From Mytilus trossulus (Eukaryota; Mollusca; Bivalvia; Mytilida; Mytilidae): 64,000 nucleotides of DNA. Each line of letters starts with the position of its first letter. The first letter of the stretch is position 1. The notes beneath the pieces were generated by a model that saw only the letters and a list, made by a program, of their open reading frames with translations, was not told the DNA's origin and did no database searches. The position numbers were made by a program, and so were the translations under genes. This document shows, one piece after another, positions 10,701 to 22,457 of this stretch. The stretch lies in the NCBI RefSeq assembly GCF_036588685.1, contig NC_086384.1, forward strand, positions 54,478,945-54,542,944. Direction: 5' to 3'.

Positions 10701-12562
10701 TCCCTTTGACCAAATAGGCACACGCGCCATATGCTTGTTGACTGGCGTCTGTAAATATGTGAAGTTCAGTCTCGTCTTGCGCATCATATTCAGGTACTAT
10801 TTGGCGGGAAAATTCTGTTTTTGTTGCCTCTTCTATTTCCATAGCGATCGATTTCCACTCTTCTTTTAAAGTACACGATAATAGATCGTCCCAATTTAAC
10901 TTCTCTTTCCATAATCTTTGCATAAAAAGTTTTGATGTCACAGTAACTGGGGATATTAATCCAAGCGGATCAAATATTCTTGACGACTGGCGCAACACTT
11001 CTCGTTTTGTTAATGATATATCATCATTTTCTGTCAAAGTAAGTTGATTATACAAAATATTATCAGATTTTGTGTTCCAGCGCATCCCAAGTATTTTAAC
11101 TGTCTGGTCCTCGTCTCCTGCCTTTTCCTGTATTGCTCTATTTCGTAAGTTTTCATTGTTAGAATTCCATGATAGCAAGTTAAAACCGGCATCGTGTAAT
11201 AATGTGCGAGATTCTGCGTAAAACTTGAGTAGAGTTGTCTCGTCAGGAAAGCTCGTTAGAATGTTATCTACATATATGTTCCTTTGCAGTTCTGAGGATG
11301 TGTTGGATGGGTTTTCTCTAAAGTGTTTCATCAATGTAGCACTCAAAATAAAGGGTGAACAGGTTGCACTAAACAGTACTACTTTGAACCTGTAAGTTAT
11401 TAATGGACTGTTCGGATTGTTGGGGTTCTGTAACCAAAAGAATCTCGTAACATCTCTGTCATTTTCGTCTAATTCTGTGTGTAGAAATGCTCTCTCTATA
11501 TCAGCTGTCACTGCATATTTCTCCATTCTAAAGCGTGTCAAAATTGTAGTAAGGTCGTTCATCATAGGCGGGTATTCTGCTTAACAATCATTGAGACTAG
11601 CGCTGTAAGAATTTGCTTTACAGCTACAGTTATAAACTATTCGTATAGGCGTGGTTGTGGAATCCTTCCTAACAGCGTGATGTGGTATATAATGAATAAG
11701 ATTTTCGGTAAGAGTCTCATCGCTTACCTTTTCTATGAAACCTCTCCGTTCTTGGTCAGATATAATGTCTCCATACATTCGGAACATTTCTTTGTGTTTT
11801 GAAATACGACGTATTACATTTTCTGTTCTTCTTTTGACGAATTCTTTGTTGGTTGGTAACTCTGGGCAGTTTTCTTTCCATGGTAGTTTGGACACATATT
11901 TCCCATTTTGTTTTGTAATGGAAGATTCGGCAAAGGTTTCCATGACATCTATCAATTGCGAATCAACTTCCTTTTTGTCAATTCCTAAAGACTCCAGTTT
12001 TCAAAATTTCTCTAAATCGTAAGTTTCCTGTTTATGAGATATCAAAACATTCATCATTGAAGTTAACTGGTTATTGTTCTTGACTGGAACTGGGCCTGAT
12101 AACAAATATCCGAGTTTAGAGCTTACAGCAGTCGGACCATTTCCACGTATTATTTTATCTTGCACTATATTCCAATAAAAGTCTGCTCCAATTAGAAGAG
12201 TAAGACTCTGCGTCTGTAACGGGGTGGGCTAGAGATAAGCCATGTAGATAGTGAAGTCCCTGCGTAATTTTTCTACTCTTGCTCTAAAGCGGTGATGCTA
12301 TGGTGGGTACTATCAGTACTTGTATAGGTATAATCTCTCCATTATTGGCTTTCAACTGTACTGTGGTTTTGTCTAAATTTCTAATACCGCTAGTTTTATT
12401 CCCGAAAGAAACAATATTCAGATTTTCGGATCCCTCTTTTTGTACATTTAATTTAGTAGCTAAGTCTGCAGTAATAAAAGACCGTTGTGCACCCTCGTCG
12501 AAAAGTATGTTTGCCTCTGCTGTATTATTCACCGACATTACCTGAGCTACTGCTGTTTTCAT
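7730..12562 (-). pseudogene. BEL/Pao pol: protease, RT, RNase H, integrase (broken)
   Basis: Protease lies at 12562-12284 with ILFDEGAQRSFIT, the BEL/Pao variant active-site box. RT and RNase H occupy 11955-9538 in one frame, broken by a TAA at 11581-11583. The RT has YVDNILTSF where YVDD is expected, a changed catalytic residue. RNase H shows LHIFTDASQQAYGACAYL. The integrase zinc region follows (HHFTSLIIRDMHHK..CSQCNKVTGKPYRAPEPP). The catalytic core is in another frame at 9622-9290 (MMSDNANTFKAA, WGRWWERLIG-like), then 9266-9003. The C-terminal piece lies at 8001-7730, beyond a TTAA element, with an in-frame TGA near 7880. Several frameshifts make this a non-functional copy. Confidence 0.88.
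8006..8998. mobile_element. TTAA-flanked non-autonomous DNA element, 993 bp
   Basis: It interrupts the BEL integrase C-terminus and is bordered by TTAA at 8002-8005 and 8999-9002. The terminal inverted repeats are GCTGGGGTCACACATTCACG at the left and, as complement of the right end, TGCGGGGTTCACACATTGCC. The interior is rich in CGGGA/TCCCG and CCGATT-like units on both strands but has no transposase. The long frames on both strands (for example 8392-8772) reflect this composition, not genes. TTAA targeting suggests piggyBac or another TTAA-specific superfamily. Confidence 0.85.
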
Positions 12563-15500
12563 GAAACGGTTGAAGTTTCTTGACTGGCTGATGTGTACAG
12601 CATTGAAGTTTCTGTGGTGTCCTTATCTTCTGATTGTTGTGTTGTATTTTTCTTGCAAATTGATGTATGATGCTTACGGTGGCAAATTCTACAGTCGTAT
12701 TTAGAGCGACAATCTGATACTTTGTGAGTACCAAAACAATTAAAACACAATTTCTTTTCTTTAATAATGGCTATTCTTCTTTCATGTTCGGCGACATCCG
12801 TGCAGTCATTGGAAAAGTGGTCCCCCTCACAGAATGTGCATGCTCGTTTTCTTTGTGCCGAATTAATTGGTTTTTTCATACCTTGATGCTTCGAGGTTTT
12901 TCCTTGTTTGCTAAAATCCCTCTTAACGCTTGCTACAAAATTTGCGGTGTGATTAGCTGTCGGCGGTTGATACATGTACTCATTACGTTCTGATTCTTGA
13001 ATTGAAAGTTCTCTGCAAATAGCGTCTCGTAGTTTCTGTATATTCCAATCATCACTTCCGTTTTCCCGTGTAATATTTTTCTGAAATCTGGCGGCAATTT
13101 CCCTAGAATAACCGGAATCAGTAATGAACCAAACATTTCTTGGCATTGGCCTAATGACTCTAGACCTCTGATGTATGCCTCGGACTTATCGTAAAATGCT
13201 CGTAAACTCTCTAAACGCTCATCAGGCACCGGCATATCCAAAAGTGATCTCATGTATGCATTGATTATCTTGTGGGTTTGACCATAACGATTTGTTAAAA
13301 GTTCTATAGCCTTGTAATAATTTGGGTTGGTCATGGTGAGGCCTGAAACTACGTTTGCGGCATCTGATTGCAATAATGACTTCAAATATGAAAATCTCTG
13401 AATGTCGGATAGTGTACTGTTATGATGAATTGTCGATTCAAATGAATCCCAGAAAAATTGCCATTCTAATATATCTCCGCTAAAATTTGGTAGCCTTAAC
13501 CCTCTTGCTGCCAAAGGGACATTTATGGCTTCTACACACAAGTCTTGTTGATTGTGTAGAACGTCAAAGGTCCATTGTAACGTCACAATACTCAGGGGCA
13601 CCGACAACGTCAAAATACGGCGTCAAAATGGCGATTTTGGCGGGAATGAAGCAAACTGAATAAAATGCTTTAAAATTATACTTAAAACGGATGTCAAGAA
13701 ATGATACAGGATCAAAAGCTTCTTAGTACTATAATACCAATTTATTTAACATGTTTACTAATTATCGAGTTCGTCATTTTCATGTTAAATGTTGCATTGT
13801 TTCGAGAAATTTGTTTTACGTTTTTTTTCGTACATCTATCAATCAGAATGGCAGAATATCTCATCATAGTATAAATCAAAAATCTTATTCCTGATAAATA
13901 ATCATAATAAAGGTTACTGTTATACTTGATTACGCGAAATATTAATATTCATTCACAATACGTCGCCATACACGATTTATTTAAAAGAACTGGATAATTT
14001 ATTATTATAATTTATTAACTACCACGATTGAAATCTCAGCTAGGATTTTTTTGTAAAAGTACACACATGTTAACCGATGTACTTGTATTGCCATACGATA
14101 TTTCAATACATTTTAAACCTATTTCATCATGGATCATCATGGCAGCACTGAATTAAAAATGTTTATTTTAATTCGAAATGTGGATGTTAAATTTGTAGTA
14201 GACACAATGATTTCTATTCCTATCATATATATCATAGATATCTTTTCCCAGTGGCAACCTATTTTTTCTGGCATTCACCACAGATCTTTTACTTTGTAGG
14301 ACCCACTGAGCAATAGATTTATTGTACATTGAATTTCAGACGTCCTCGATATTGCATCATGTGAAATATTTGTCATTGAACGTTTAGAAGAGACCAGTTT
14401 ACCAATTATCAGATTTTTAAAAATATTTCGTGTATGTCACTTACAGTGTGTTCTTTAACATAGTAAATGAAAGTGAATTAATATTGATTCAGGTTCACTC
14501 GTAGACAATAGAAATTCATTTTAGAGAATTTCTTCCCTGTTTTTACTATGTTTTGCTTAATCGTATTCTCTAAATTTTTTAGCAATAAGTGGTCAACAAA
14601 ATAATAATAAACATGATTAGAAAATAAGCAAAATGAATATGAATAATAATTTTTTTATAAAAAAAAATATATCCTCGCCTACCGGCACAAGGATTGAAAT
14701 CTTGATAATTTAAATCTGACACATTTGATACTTTACAACAAGAAGAAGTTCATAGAATCATAGAGCAGCTGCTCGGAGATCTTATTTATTTTTATTAATT
14801 TGTACACGCTTTAAATTTGTTTTTATTTTCATTTTCATTGGGTGCCGTTGTTTCGCCGTTTTTAAAATGATTTGAGAGTGGGTTTTTTTACCGTATTTAC
14901 CAATTACCTTATTAAAAAAACCGAATAAATATTTTAGTATTTTATAGGCGGTTAAGAATCGTTAATGCATTTCACTTGACAAAGATAAAAACAAAGTTGC
15001 CTTCAAAGCTAGTATAGCAGTTGGTATATTATTTTCACTTTCTTTTTAAAAGACAAGAAAGATGAAAAAATATATATTTTAAGGTTAAAAGTTGTATTTT
15101 TAAATAATGTTGTATTAAAAACATCTTTTATGACAATCTTAGAGCAATAACTTCCGTAAAATTACTTATACATCGCTTTTCATAATTACGGCTACATTGA
15201 AACGGGAAAAACTATGGACGGCGGGAAAGCGCAGTTCTACAGAGAGGCACAAGTTTTGCAACGTCACAGATAAGAAACGTCGAGATGCTTTTGGCGCGAC
15301 AAAGCAAGAAAAAAACTCGGCAGCAAGAGGGTTAACTTGGGTAGGCGATGGTTTTGGCTTGAGGTTGAACTTGTCTGTGACAGCTCCCGACTGGAATGCG
15401 TAAATGGGTTTGAATGTGAATTTGGTATAAACTCTTGGGCATTGCTATCTAGAATTGAAGAAGTGGCGGTGGCGACGAGTTTCAAGAACTTTTTGTATTT

Positions 15501-15761
15501 TCTAATTTTACTTTCTAACTCTAAATAGTACTCATCTGTTTCTATAATTTCATCAGTAATTACCTCCGAGTCCACTGTATTTAAAATTTGTTCGTCGATA
15601 TTGGCTAAAGTTTTCTTTTTCTTTTCAACTGCTTCCAATAATGTACATATTTCCTCCGGGTCTAAAGGTGTATCAACGATGGCGTCCTCCAGTTTGTTAA
15701 AAACTTTCGTCACCGCTGCTCTGTTCCCCGCTCTCAACGATTTTAATCTGCTTATGTCCAT
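12559..15761 (-). pseudogene. BEL/Pao gag, split by a TTAA element and frameshifted
   Basis: The start codon at 15761 opens a frame with coiled-coil-rich N-terminal Gag (KSLRAGNRAAVTKVFNKLEDA) that runs to 15336. Capsid-like sequence resumes at 13499 (LPNFSGDILEWQFFWDSFES), after an inserted 1832-bp element. A one-base shift near 13070, at a homopolymer, separates the capsid-like part (to 12933) from the nucleocapsid part (13090-12559). The latter has cysteine/histidine knuckles CTFCEGDHFSNDC, CFNCFGTHKVSDC and CRICHRKHHTSIC, typical of BEL/Pao Gag. Codons beyond 13499 and below 15335 read into the inserted element and are not Gag. Confidence 0.85.
13500..15331. mobile_element. piggyBac-like non-autonomous element, 1832 bp, TTAA target
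   Basis: 13-bp perfect inverted termini CCCTCTTGCTGCC lie at 13500-13512 and, complemented, 15319-15331, flanked on both sides by TTAA (13496-13499 and 15332-15335). CCCT-type ends with TTAA duplication are the hallmark of piggyBac-like elements. No transposase frame is found and the interior is AT-rich. It sits in the Gag gene of the BEL element, whose reading frame continues across a single TTAA. Confidence 0.88.
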
Positions 15762-15789
15762 TCTCTCCCTTCGTTTGTCACGGCACCAA

Positions 15790-15981
15790 TGTTGGGTTTT
15801 GAGTGTTTTACTTCGCGTTGTGTTCGTTTAGGATTTGACTAACAATAAATAACAAGCGTGTGGTTCAACATTCATTCAAAAGCATAGATTCATAAGATAC
15901 AATATACATAGTAACGCGACGTCACATCGTCAGTGGCGACGGCACACATACGAACGCATAACGTTCCCGCAATCCTCTACA
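15790..15981 (-). repeat. BEL/Pao LTR (5' LTR in element orientation)
   Basis: 192 bp, TGTTGGGTTTTGAG..CTCTACA, flanked outside by GTCAC. In element orientation this LTR carries the promoter. The Gag ATG lies 29 bp inside the element, after the TGGTGCCGTGAC primer-site-like sequence. Confidence 0.93.
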
Positions 15982-16775
15982 GTCACAGATTTTAGTTAAA
16001 TTTGGCATACAACTCTGGCTCGATGAACTTCAATTGAAAATCGAAAAAATAATGCATTTATCACAATTATAATTTGAAATATTACTGATTGAATTCTTTT
16101 AAAATGGGTGAACATGTGTATAGAAAGTACATAAAATCGGCGAAACCCCTTCTAAAATTTGTCTTTAAATCGCCAAATCTCTTAATTCTACTCCATAGAT
16201 TTTTCTTAAAAAACTATATATTGTTGATACATAAATTTCCGTTATAATGATGCGAAATAAAGATAGGGTCACCGACTTCGTTTTTACGGTATTCATCATT
16301 CAAAGTTCTTTGTGAAAAAAATCCAACAAAACGTCGAAATAATCGTAACGTTATCGCGTTGCAGGCCGTAAAACGTTGATTTTTGACGTTTTTTACTACC
16401 AACAAGGTAACAAATTGATTATTAGACAAAAAACAAAGTCGGTGACCCTATGATGATTTGATATCATTAAAACAGAAATTTATGTGTCAACAATATATAG
16501 TTTTTTAAGAAAAATCTATGGAGTAGAATTAGAGAATTGGCGATTTTAAGACAAATTTTAGAAGGTTTTTCGCCGATTTTATGTGCTTTCTATACAAATA
16601 TTCGCCAATTTTTAAAAGAAATCAATCCGCAATTTTTCAGATAATAACAGAGATAAATGTATTATTTTTTCGATTATTAGTTGTAGTTCAACGAGCCAAG
16701 GTTGTATGCAAATTTTTAGCGAAATCTGCGACATAGCCCATTCACTGTTCCTTGACCTTAACGTCATTTTATTTT
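15982..16775. repeat. Palindromic foldback element (main part)
   Basis: Together with 7283-7331 this forms a long inverted repeat of about 0.84 kb centred near 16355. Matching arm landmarks: CATAAAATCGGCGAAA against TTTCGCCGATTTTATG; CTCCATAGATTTTTCTTAAA against its complement; GATAGGGTCACCGACTT against GTCGGTGACCCTAT. The loop region contains TTTACGACG/GCGTTGCAGGCC. No coding capacity. The arms differ by scattered substitutions, so it is older than the BEL element that split it. Confidence 0.82.
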
Positions 16776-17536
16776 CTTTGACGTCGTGATTTTCAATGCC
16801 AAAATGCTAAAAACTTATTGATTCACGTGAACTTTTATTTCTTTTTCTTGATAGCTAAAATTTAAGTATGATATTCAGTCATGTCTGCTTTATTATTATT
16901 TATATAAAGGTTTTTTTTCTCTCTAACAGAAATTAAAGTGATAAATCTTCAATTTGACCTTTTCTGTGCGAACTTGTACGATACACAATCAACTCAGCAT
17001 TTCAGTCTTGTACAAAGCAGGATAAATATTTAAATCGTATAAACAGGCTTTCAACCCGAATACGCATATAATTTGCAACTGAATCCTCCTCCTTTTCGTC
17101 ATCATCCTATTTACCAATCTGTGTAACCATGAATTATCATTGATGTGGTCATATTAATATCAAAAACATATATATAAATCAACTGTTTTAATTTCAAAAT
17201 GAAAAAGTATGGCGTATTACGCATGAATTTCTTGCTTTGAACTGTTTTAAAATCCCTTCGAAGCCGACGCACAACCCTTGTATGATCTTGTATCTTTGAT
17301 TGGTTACTTCCTTTAATATTCCTTAATACTTTTTTGATCATTGTATCGGAAATTTAAAGAAAAAATAGGAGAGACGAGAAGTGTCTATTAGTTTTTGAAG
17401 CAGACCAATTGAAGTATATTTCTTAAAATTGAACACTTTAATATAACAATAAAAAGATGTGGTATGATTGCAAATGCGACTCCAGTCTAACATTCAACTA
17501 ATAAAGATAATCGGCAAGATAAATCGTTATACAATG
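16776..17536. other. AT-rich sequence without a recognisable gene
   Basis: No coding signal. At ~17455-17490 a short piece of the mussel repeat phrase AAGATGTGGTATGATTGC appears, a fragment of the family also seen at 20098, 32404 and 39877. Confidence 0.5.
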
Positions 17537-17653
17537 TTTTGGTGACCTAATACGATATATACAGGGTCAGTAAATTCCATATAAGGTTCTATTTTCGCTC
17601 AAATTCCTTATGGAATTTACTGACCCCGTACTTATCGTATTAGGTCACCAAAA
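17537..17653. repeat. Hairpin MITE, ~117 bp
   Basis: The outer arms TTTTGGTGACCTAATACGAT and ATCGTATTAGGTCACCAAAA are complementary. The inner arms GGGTCAGTAAATTCCATAAG-like and CTTATGGAATTTACTGACCC also pair, leaving a ~20-bp loop. Non-coding. Confidence 0.8.
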
Positions 17654-17713
17654 TTCTGTGTAACTGATAATATCTGACTTAAATTTAAACGAATCACTTT
17701 AATTTTATTTAAA

Positions 17714-17944
17714 GGACGACATCAAAAGATCGATGTGGGATAAAAAAAAATAAAAAAACTTAAATTAAATAGTTTGGGGGTGGGGGTCAACATTGCTTCA
17801 AGTTTTGTTAATCTAAAATCGATTTAACATATATCCCTTTTAGTCAATCAATTTTTCCCAAATTAAGTTAAGAGGAGGTGGAGTCAGTGAAAAAACTATG
17901 TGAATAAAGTTTTTTATCCTTCATTGAACTTTTGATGTCTTTCT
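17714..17944. repeat. MITE of the GGACGACATCAAAAG family
   Basis: The ends GGACGACATCAAAAGATCGA and TTGAACTTTTGATGTC are inverted, and the body contains GGGGGTGGGGGT and TTTTTCCCAAATTAAGTTAAGAGG. The same element occurs at 36688-39281 (interrupted) and 49311-49548. This copy is the most diverged; its right end reads GATGTCTTTC instead of GATGTCGTCCC. Confidence 0.82.
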
Positions 17945-18388
17945 TTATTTAATAATGTTTACAGTTAGTATAATAATACAAATTTAGAGGAGATATGATT
18001 TATTGATTGATGTTTTCTGAACGTACAGTGGCAAACATTTCATGCTGATTTATGACCGGAAGAAGAATATTAAAAAAATAAGTAAGATGTTACATGCGAT
18101 CTCGTTGATAAAGAATTTAAAAAGGGTTCAGTAAAAATATATAAAAAAACAATGATGAGAGAGACACGACAAAAAAATAATCCAGCAAAATATAAAATAT
18201 TAAGATATTTTATTCATCCTCTTTGTTGGTTAGTTGTACCCTATTAATCTCGCAACTTTGATTTTTAGACAACCAGTAACGACCCCAGCTTCTTTTAGTA
18301 GATCCTCTTATTCTAGTAGTACTATGCATCATATTCCGCTTAAATATCATAAACTTATTTTAGTTATTTGAAATAATCCGAGATATAG

Positions 18389-19330
18389 GTGGTGGTTTAT
18401 AGATTAAAAAATAATTTTGAAACTCAGGAAAATGGTGAATTGAAAATAACAGAAATAAATGATTTACAGAATAATGAAACTTTACGTTTTCTGCATATTA
18501 AATTCATTATTGACAATATTCTAGTAGATCCGGGTCCCATGTATATCTTTAAGTCGGCATCATATCTTGACTTACATCTAGAAATTGACAATGAGGGTGG
18601 GTTGAAAACAAAATTTTACGACAAAAGAGATGATTTCAGCTTTCCAATTGTTAACTGTCCATTTCTAAGTAGCAACATTCCAGCAGCACCTGTATACGGG
18701 GTATATATCTCCCAATTGACACGATATTCCCGTGCTTGCATATCCTATCATGATTTTCTTGATAGAGGGTTGCTGCTCATAAGGAAGCTATTAAACAAAA
18801 GTTCCAAATGGTGAAATTGAAATCATCCCTTCATCAATTTTACGTGCGTCATCACCAGTTAGTTGACCGTTATGCAATAACCGTTTCACAAATGGTTCGG
18901 ATATGTTCCTTACGTCGTACCTACAATCGCCTCCCCTTCCATGAATGTGACCCACCGAACAAGACTATTTACAGGCTTTGTTAACACATAGGCAATACGA
19001 CCGGTGCCACATGTGGAACAGGATCTGCTTACACTTCCGGAGTACCTGAGATCACCTCGCAATCTAGAGGGTAACGTATCAGAACAAAGGATTTTTAATG
19101 AGAATGAGATTGATCACCTCTAGTTTTTGGTGGGATTCGTGTTGTTTATTTCTTATTATTTAATTTTGTGTCATGTGTACTATTGTTTGTGTGTTTGTCT
19201 TTTCCATTTTTAGCCATGGCGTCGTTAGTCTGTTTTAGATTTATGAGTTTGACTGTCCCTTTTGTACCTGTTGTCCCTCTTTTGAACTTGGTGGCGTAAT
19301 GTTGCCTTTCTACAAATGAACAAGATGCAG
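18389..19330 (+). pseudogene. Retroelement RT-associated C-terminal fragment plus 3' tail
   Basis: The 141-codon frame (18389-18814) contains SASYLDLHLEIDNEGGLKTKFYDKRDDFSFPIVNCPFLSSNIPAAPVYGVYISQLTRYSRAC. I recognise this block, from memory, in many mollusc and other animal proteins annotated as reverse-transcriptase-domain proteins. The family continuation (KLKSSLHQFYVRHHQLVDRYAITVSQM) lies in another frame at ~18813-18895, so a frameshift broke the gene near 18810. The following ~430 bp (GGTGCCACATGTGGAACAGG.., TTTTTGGTGGGATTCGTGTTG..) match the usual non-coding tail of these elements. The N-terminal RT is absent. The element class is not settled from this piece. Confidence 0.68.
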
Positions 19331-20097
19331 ATTTTTTTCAGATTCGTTTTATTACTGGAGTTTGTCTCCACCAAATGTCATGAAACTCATACACAATGCT
19401 TAAAACCACAATATACTGATCAAGTTTGATTTTTGATGGCGTCAGCTTTGCATTTCTAAATTTAAAGTTATATCACTTTCAAAAATAAATGTTAAATGTC
19501 TGTTAAATATCGATAATAAGTTAATCATCGTTTTACCTGTAAACGAATGTTTTTTGTGGATCGAATCAGTCAATCAAATTATTTACCTGTGTTTCACTCT
19601 TCATGTTGACATTCTTTTCTTTATACCTAAGCGGTTAAATTGATGTTCACAGGAATACGAATACGTGTAAGTGAATAATTCATCATCAATTTGTCTTATA
19701 TAATTTGACCAGATTGAATCATATTGGCTGCTAAAAGCGAAATAATTATTTCACTATATTCACTTGTATTAATGATTTGATTTTTGTTGAGCCTTCGACT
19801 TTAGTCGTAAAAGCGAGACATAGTGATCCTACATTCAAAATAGGTTAAAATTTTTAAAATTTTTATAACTTTCTTGAAAGATCCATGGATTTCTATGGAA
19901 CTTGGAAAGAAGCTTGTGTATGTTCATAAGATAGTATCCAGGAGTAAATTTTCCGTATTTTAATTAATTATAAATGAACTTTTTTTCTGCCAGGAAACAT
20001 TACATTCACTCTGTGGTTAAATATTTTAATAACTTTCTTAAACTATCCTGGATTTGTACCAAACTTAGACAGAACCTTGTTTATGATCATAAGATCA
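19331..20097. other. AT-rich sequence without a recognisable gene
   Basis: Non-coding. Two related segments occur: TATAACTTTCTTGAAAGATCCATGGATTT (~19863) and TAATAACTTTCTTAAACTATCCTGGATTT (~20027), an internal ~165-bp degenerate duplication. Confidence 0.5.
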
Positions 20098-20280
20098 CAG
20101 AAGATGTGGTATTATTGACAACTCTCCACAAGGGACCAAAATGACTCAGAAATTAACAAATACATGTCACCGTACAGCCTTTAACAATGAACAAAGCCCA
20201 TACCGCATAGTCAGCTATAAAAGGCTCTGAAATGACAATGTAAAACAATTCAGACGAGAAACCTAACGGCCTTACTAGTT
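20098..20280 (+). repeat. Interspersed mussel repeat (GATGTGGTAT..GAGACAACTCTCC family)
   Basis: AGAAGATGTGGTATTATTGACAACTCTCCAC..GCATAGTCAGCTATAAAAGG..AATGTAAAACAATTCAGACG. Recognised from memory as one of the most common interspersed repeats of Mytilus. A related shorter form is at 32404-32510 and 39877-39985, and again in the right arm of the large inverted repeat. Confidence 0.65.
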
Positions 20281-20835
20281 TTTGTTAAAAAAAGAAAATT
20301 GAACGTTTCGTAATGAATTCATTGCCATAATTTCAACATATACTATCAGATATACGTTTTTAGTGTCAATATCAATAAAACACTTTCAAGTTACGATTAT
20401 CTTTTCATTTTTTTTATACCATAGTTTAGATTAGCTTTTTTCAGAGTTACTGTTATCACGCCGACTGTTTCAACGGCAATTTTCAAAGCACTTAGACAAT
20501 TCCAGTGCACCGTTACGATTCAAATATGATGTAATAGTATAGAAAAACCTTGCAGTTGAGTAACTTTGACAAAAACATGCTACATTTAAGAAATTTTACC
20601 TATATCTACCGTTGCCATATCAAGATGGTCGTAATTCCAGTTACGATAATCTCTATAATACCTATCGTAAGGTGGTTTACTAAAACTGCATATGTAATGA
20701 TAAAGACGTCAAAACTGTATGAATTTGTATTGATGACTAAAGTATACAAGATAACTTCATAAGTAAACGACGTTGGATATATAATAATGCAGCGTTACGT
20801 TAACGTTCTCTTCTGTGAGTGATTTCCAACAATAC

Positions 20836-20936
20836 AAGTGCTCTTCAATTTCGTACTTTATTTGGCCCTTTTAACTTTTTCAGCTTCGAGCGTCACTGAC
20901 GAGTCTTTATTAGACGAAACGCGCGTCTGGCGTATA
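20836..20936 (+). repeat. 5' half of a mussel repeat split by the Gypsy element
   Basis: CAAGTGCTCTTCAATTTCGTACTTTATTTGGCCC..TTAGACGAAACGCGCGTCTGGCGTATA ends exactly where the LTR begins. The repeat resumes after the 3' LTR at 30001 with TATATACTAAATTAAGTCCTGG. An uninterrupted relative of the junction is at ~56255-56375. Confidence 0.82.
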
Positions 20937-22457
20937 TGTAGCAGAGTGATTTTTATGATAATTTTATATATTGTAAAAATCATCTATTTAATTACTATAT
21001 TTATTATAAAAGCTTTATTACATATTTTGAATATTGTATATTCAGTTTAATTTATTACTTGCAAACCTTACTTTTATGTATAGTAATATTCACGTTATTT
21101 TTATGAATATTCATTAGGGTTTTACTTGAATCATTGTATCTGATTGGCTGTTAATATTTCGCGGTCAAGTTTAATTTCCTTTGTTTTGTACCTGTACATT
21201 TCCACGGACGATAGCCATGACAGTCCATTGAATTTATGTCTGTTTATCTTGACCACATAGTTTACCTGTAAACCTTATATATTTTGGACAACATTATTAT
21301 AGAATACTGTAAGTTACTTCTTTATTAACATTATTTATATTTTTCACGTAAATGATATTCTAGTAAAGTTTCTATTTTGTTTTGTAACGTTCTCCTCATA
21401 TCGCTTGTATGTAACACAAGTACACAAGATGTACGAGAGAGTATTTCATTAAGCTAGAAGTATATGATTTTATAATCTACGGTTTATTTGCCACGGTAGA
21501 ATTGTATTGTTAATTTGCGTACATTACTATTTGATTATTGTCAGGAATAGTCTATATTTTATAAATGACGGCTTATTAAGTTAAAAGAAGGAAAAGTGTT
21601 TCCATTTATATAAAGTAATAGTTTTGTAGTAAATAGTTTTTATCAAGTACAAATATGAATGCGTAAAGAATATTTGGTACATTGTATATTTTTATAATTC
21701 GAGTCCGAGTATTTATGTTCGTATTTTGGTTTCAGGAATCCATGTAATGTAATTATGTAGAGAACATGATTGTTGTTTATATGATGTGCCGTTAACCGTA
21801 TCAGTACAACTCACTCCACAAGTGGTAAGAGTATATTTATTTATAGTTTAGCTTTTTTTATATTGTATTGTAAACATGAGTTATCTCCCGTTAGTTTGGA
21901 GCTTTTAACGAATCGATAATATTGACATCATAAGTCTTTATGATTATTATATTTGCAACTTTATGATTGTTGTATGATATTATATAGTTAATTATTATAA
22001 GTATTATATATTTTAATGAAGTCATTATTAATAAATGTAGTTGTAACATTTATTATATACCGTTTGTAAGGTAAACCAGTATTGAATACAAATACACAGA
22101 TACACATAAATTACGTATCACATTCCGATGTAGTGTATAGTCAAAGGTCAAGCATTTGTAAAAGTACACGTGACACCCGAGGTCAATTTTATATAATGTA
22201 AACATCGAACATTTTCTACTTGCAATACATTTTACTTGCTACTTAGTAAATAACAGTTAAATGTATTATTAATTATATTCCTGTACTATATAACTGTGAT
22301 ATTCGTAAAAGTATATATATTATGTTATATGAAATAGCTTGTTATTTATATATGTTGTATTGCTATTTCAGACTTGTTTTATATACTGGTAATAAATCAT
22401 CAGAACCCTTAGCTCTTGTTGGTGTTATCGTTAACGCATAGAAAACCACCTACTACA
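20937..22457 (+). repeat. Gypsy 5' LTR
   Basis: 1521 bp beginning TGTAGCAGAGTG and ending CCTACTACA (TG..CA ends). Compared with the 3' LTR I noticed GTAACGTTC against GTGACGTTC, one T-run length difference and GTAAAAGTACAC against GTAAATGTACAC. Strongly AT-rich; no frame is considered coding. Confidence 0.95.

Larger units (their letters stand above)
7332..15981 (-). mobile_element. BEL/Pao LTR retrotransposon, decayed, with nested insertions
   Basis: The element is bounded by 192-bp direct LTRs and a 5-bp target duplication GTCAC (7327-7331 and 15982-15986). The internal order on the minus strand is Gag, protease, RT, RNase H, integrase. The next bases inside the right-hand (5') LTR read TTGGTGCCGTGAC on the minus strand, a plausible tRNA primer-binding site beginning TGG. 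Two TTAA-flanked elements (8006-8998 and 13500-15331) interrupt the coding regions; without them the element would be about 5.8 kb. Frameshifts and stops show it is no longer autonomous. The order of events is clear: palindromic element first, then BEL, then the TTAA elements. Confidence 0.92.

Noticed and set aside
20937-22457. Coding potential within the 1.5-kb LTR
   Set aside because: All frames are short and AT-driven; both LTR copies behave as non-coding.
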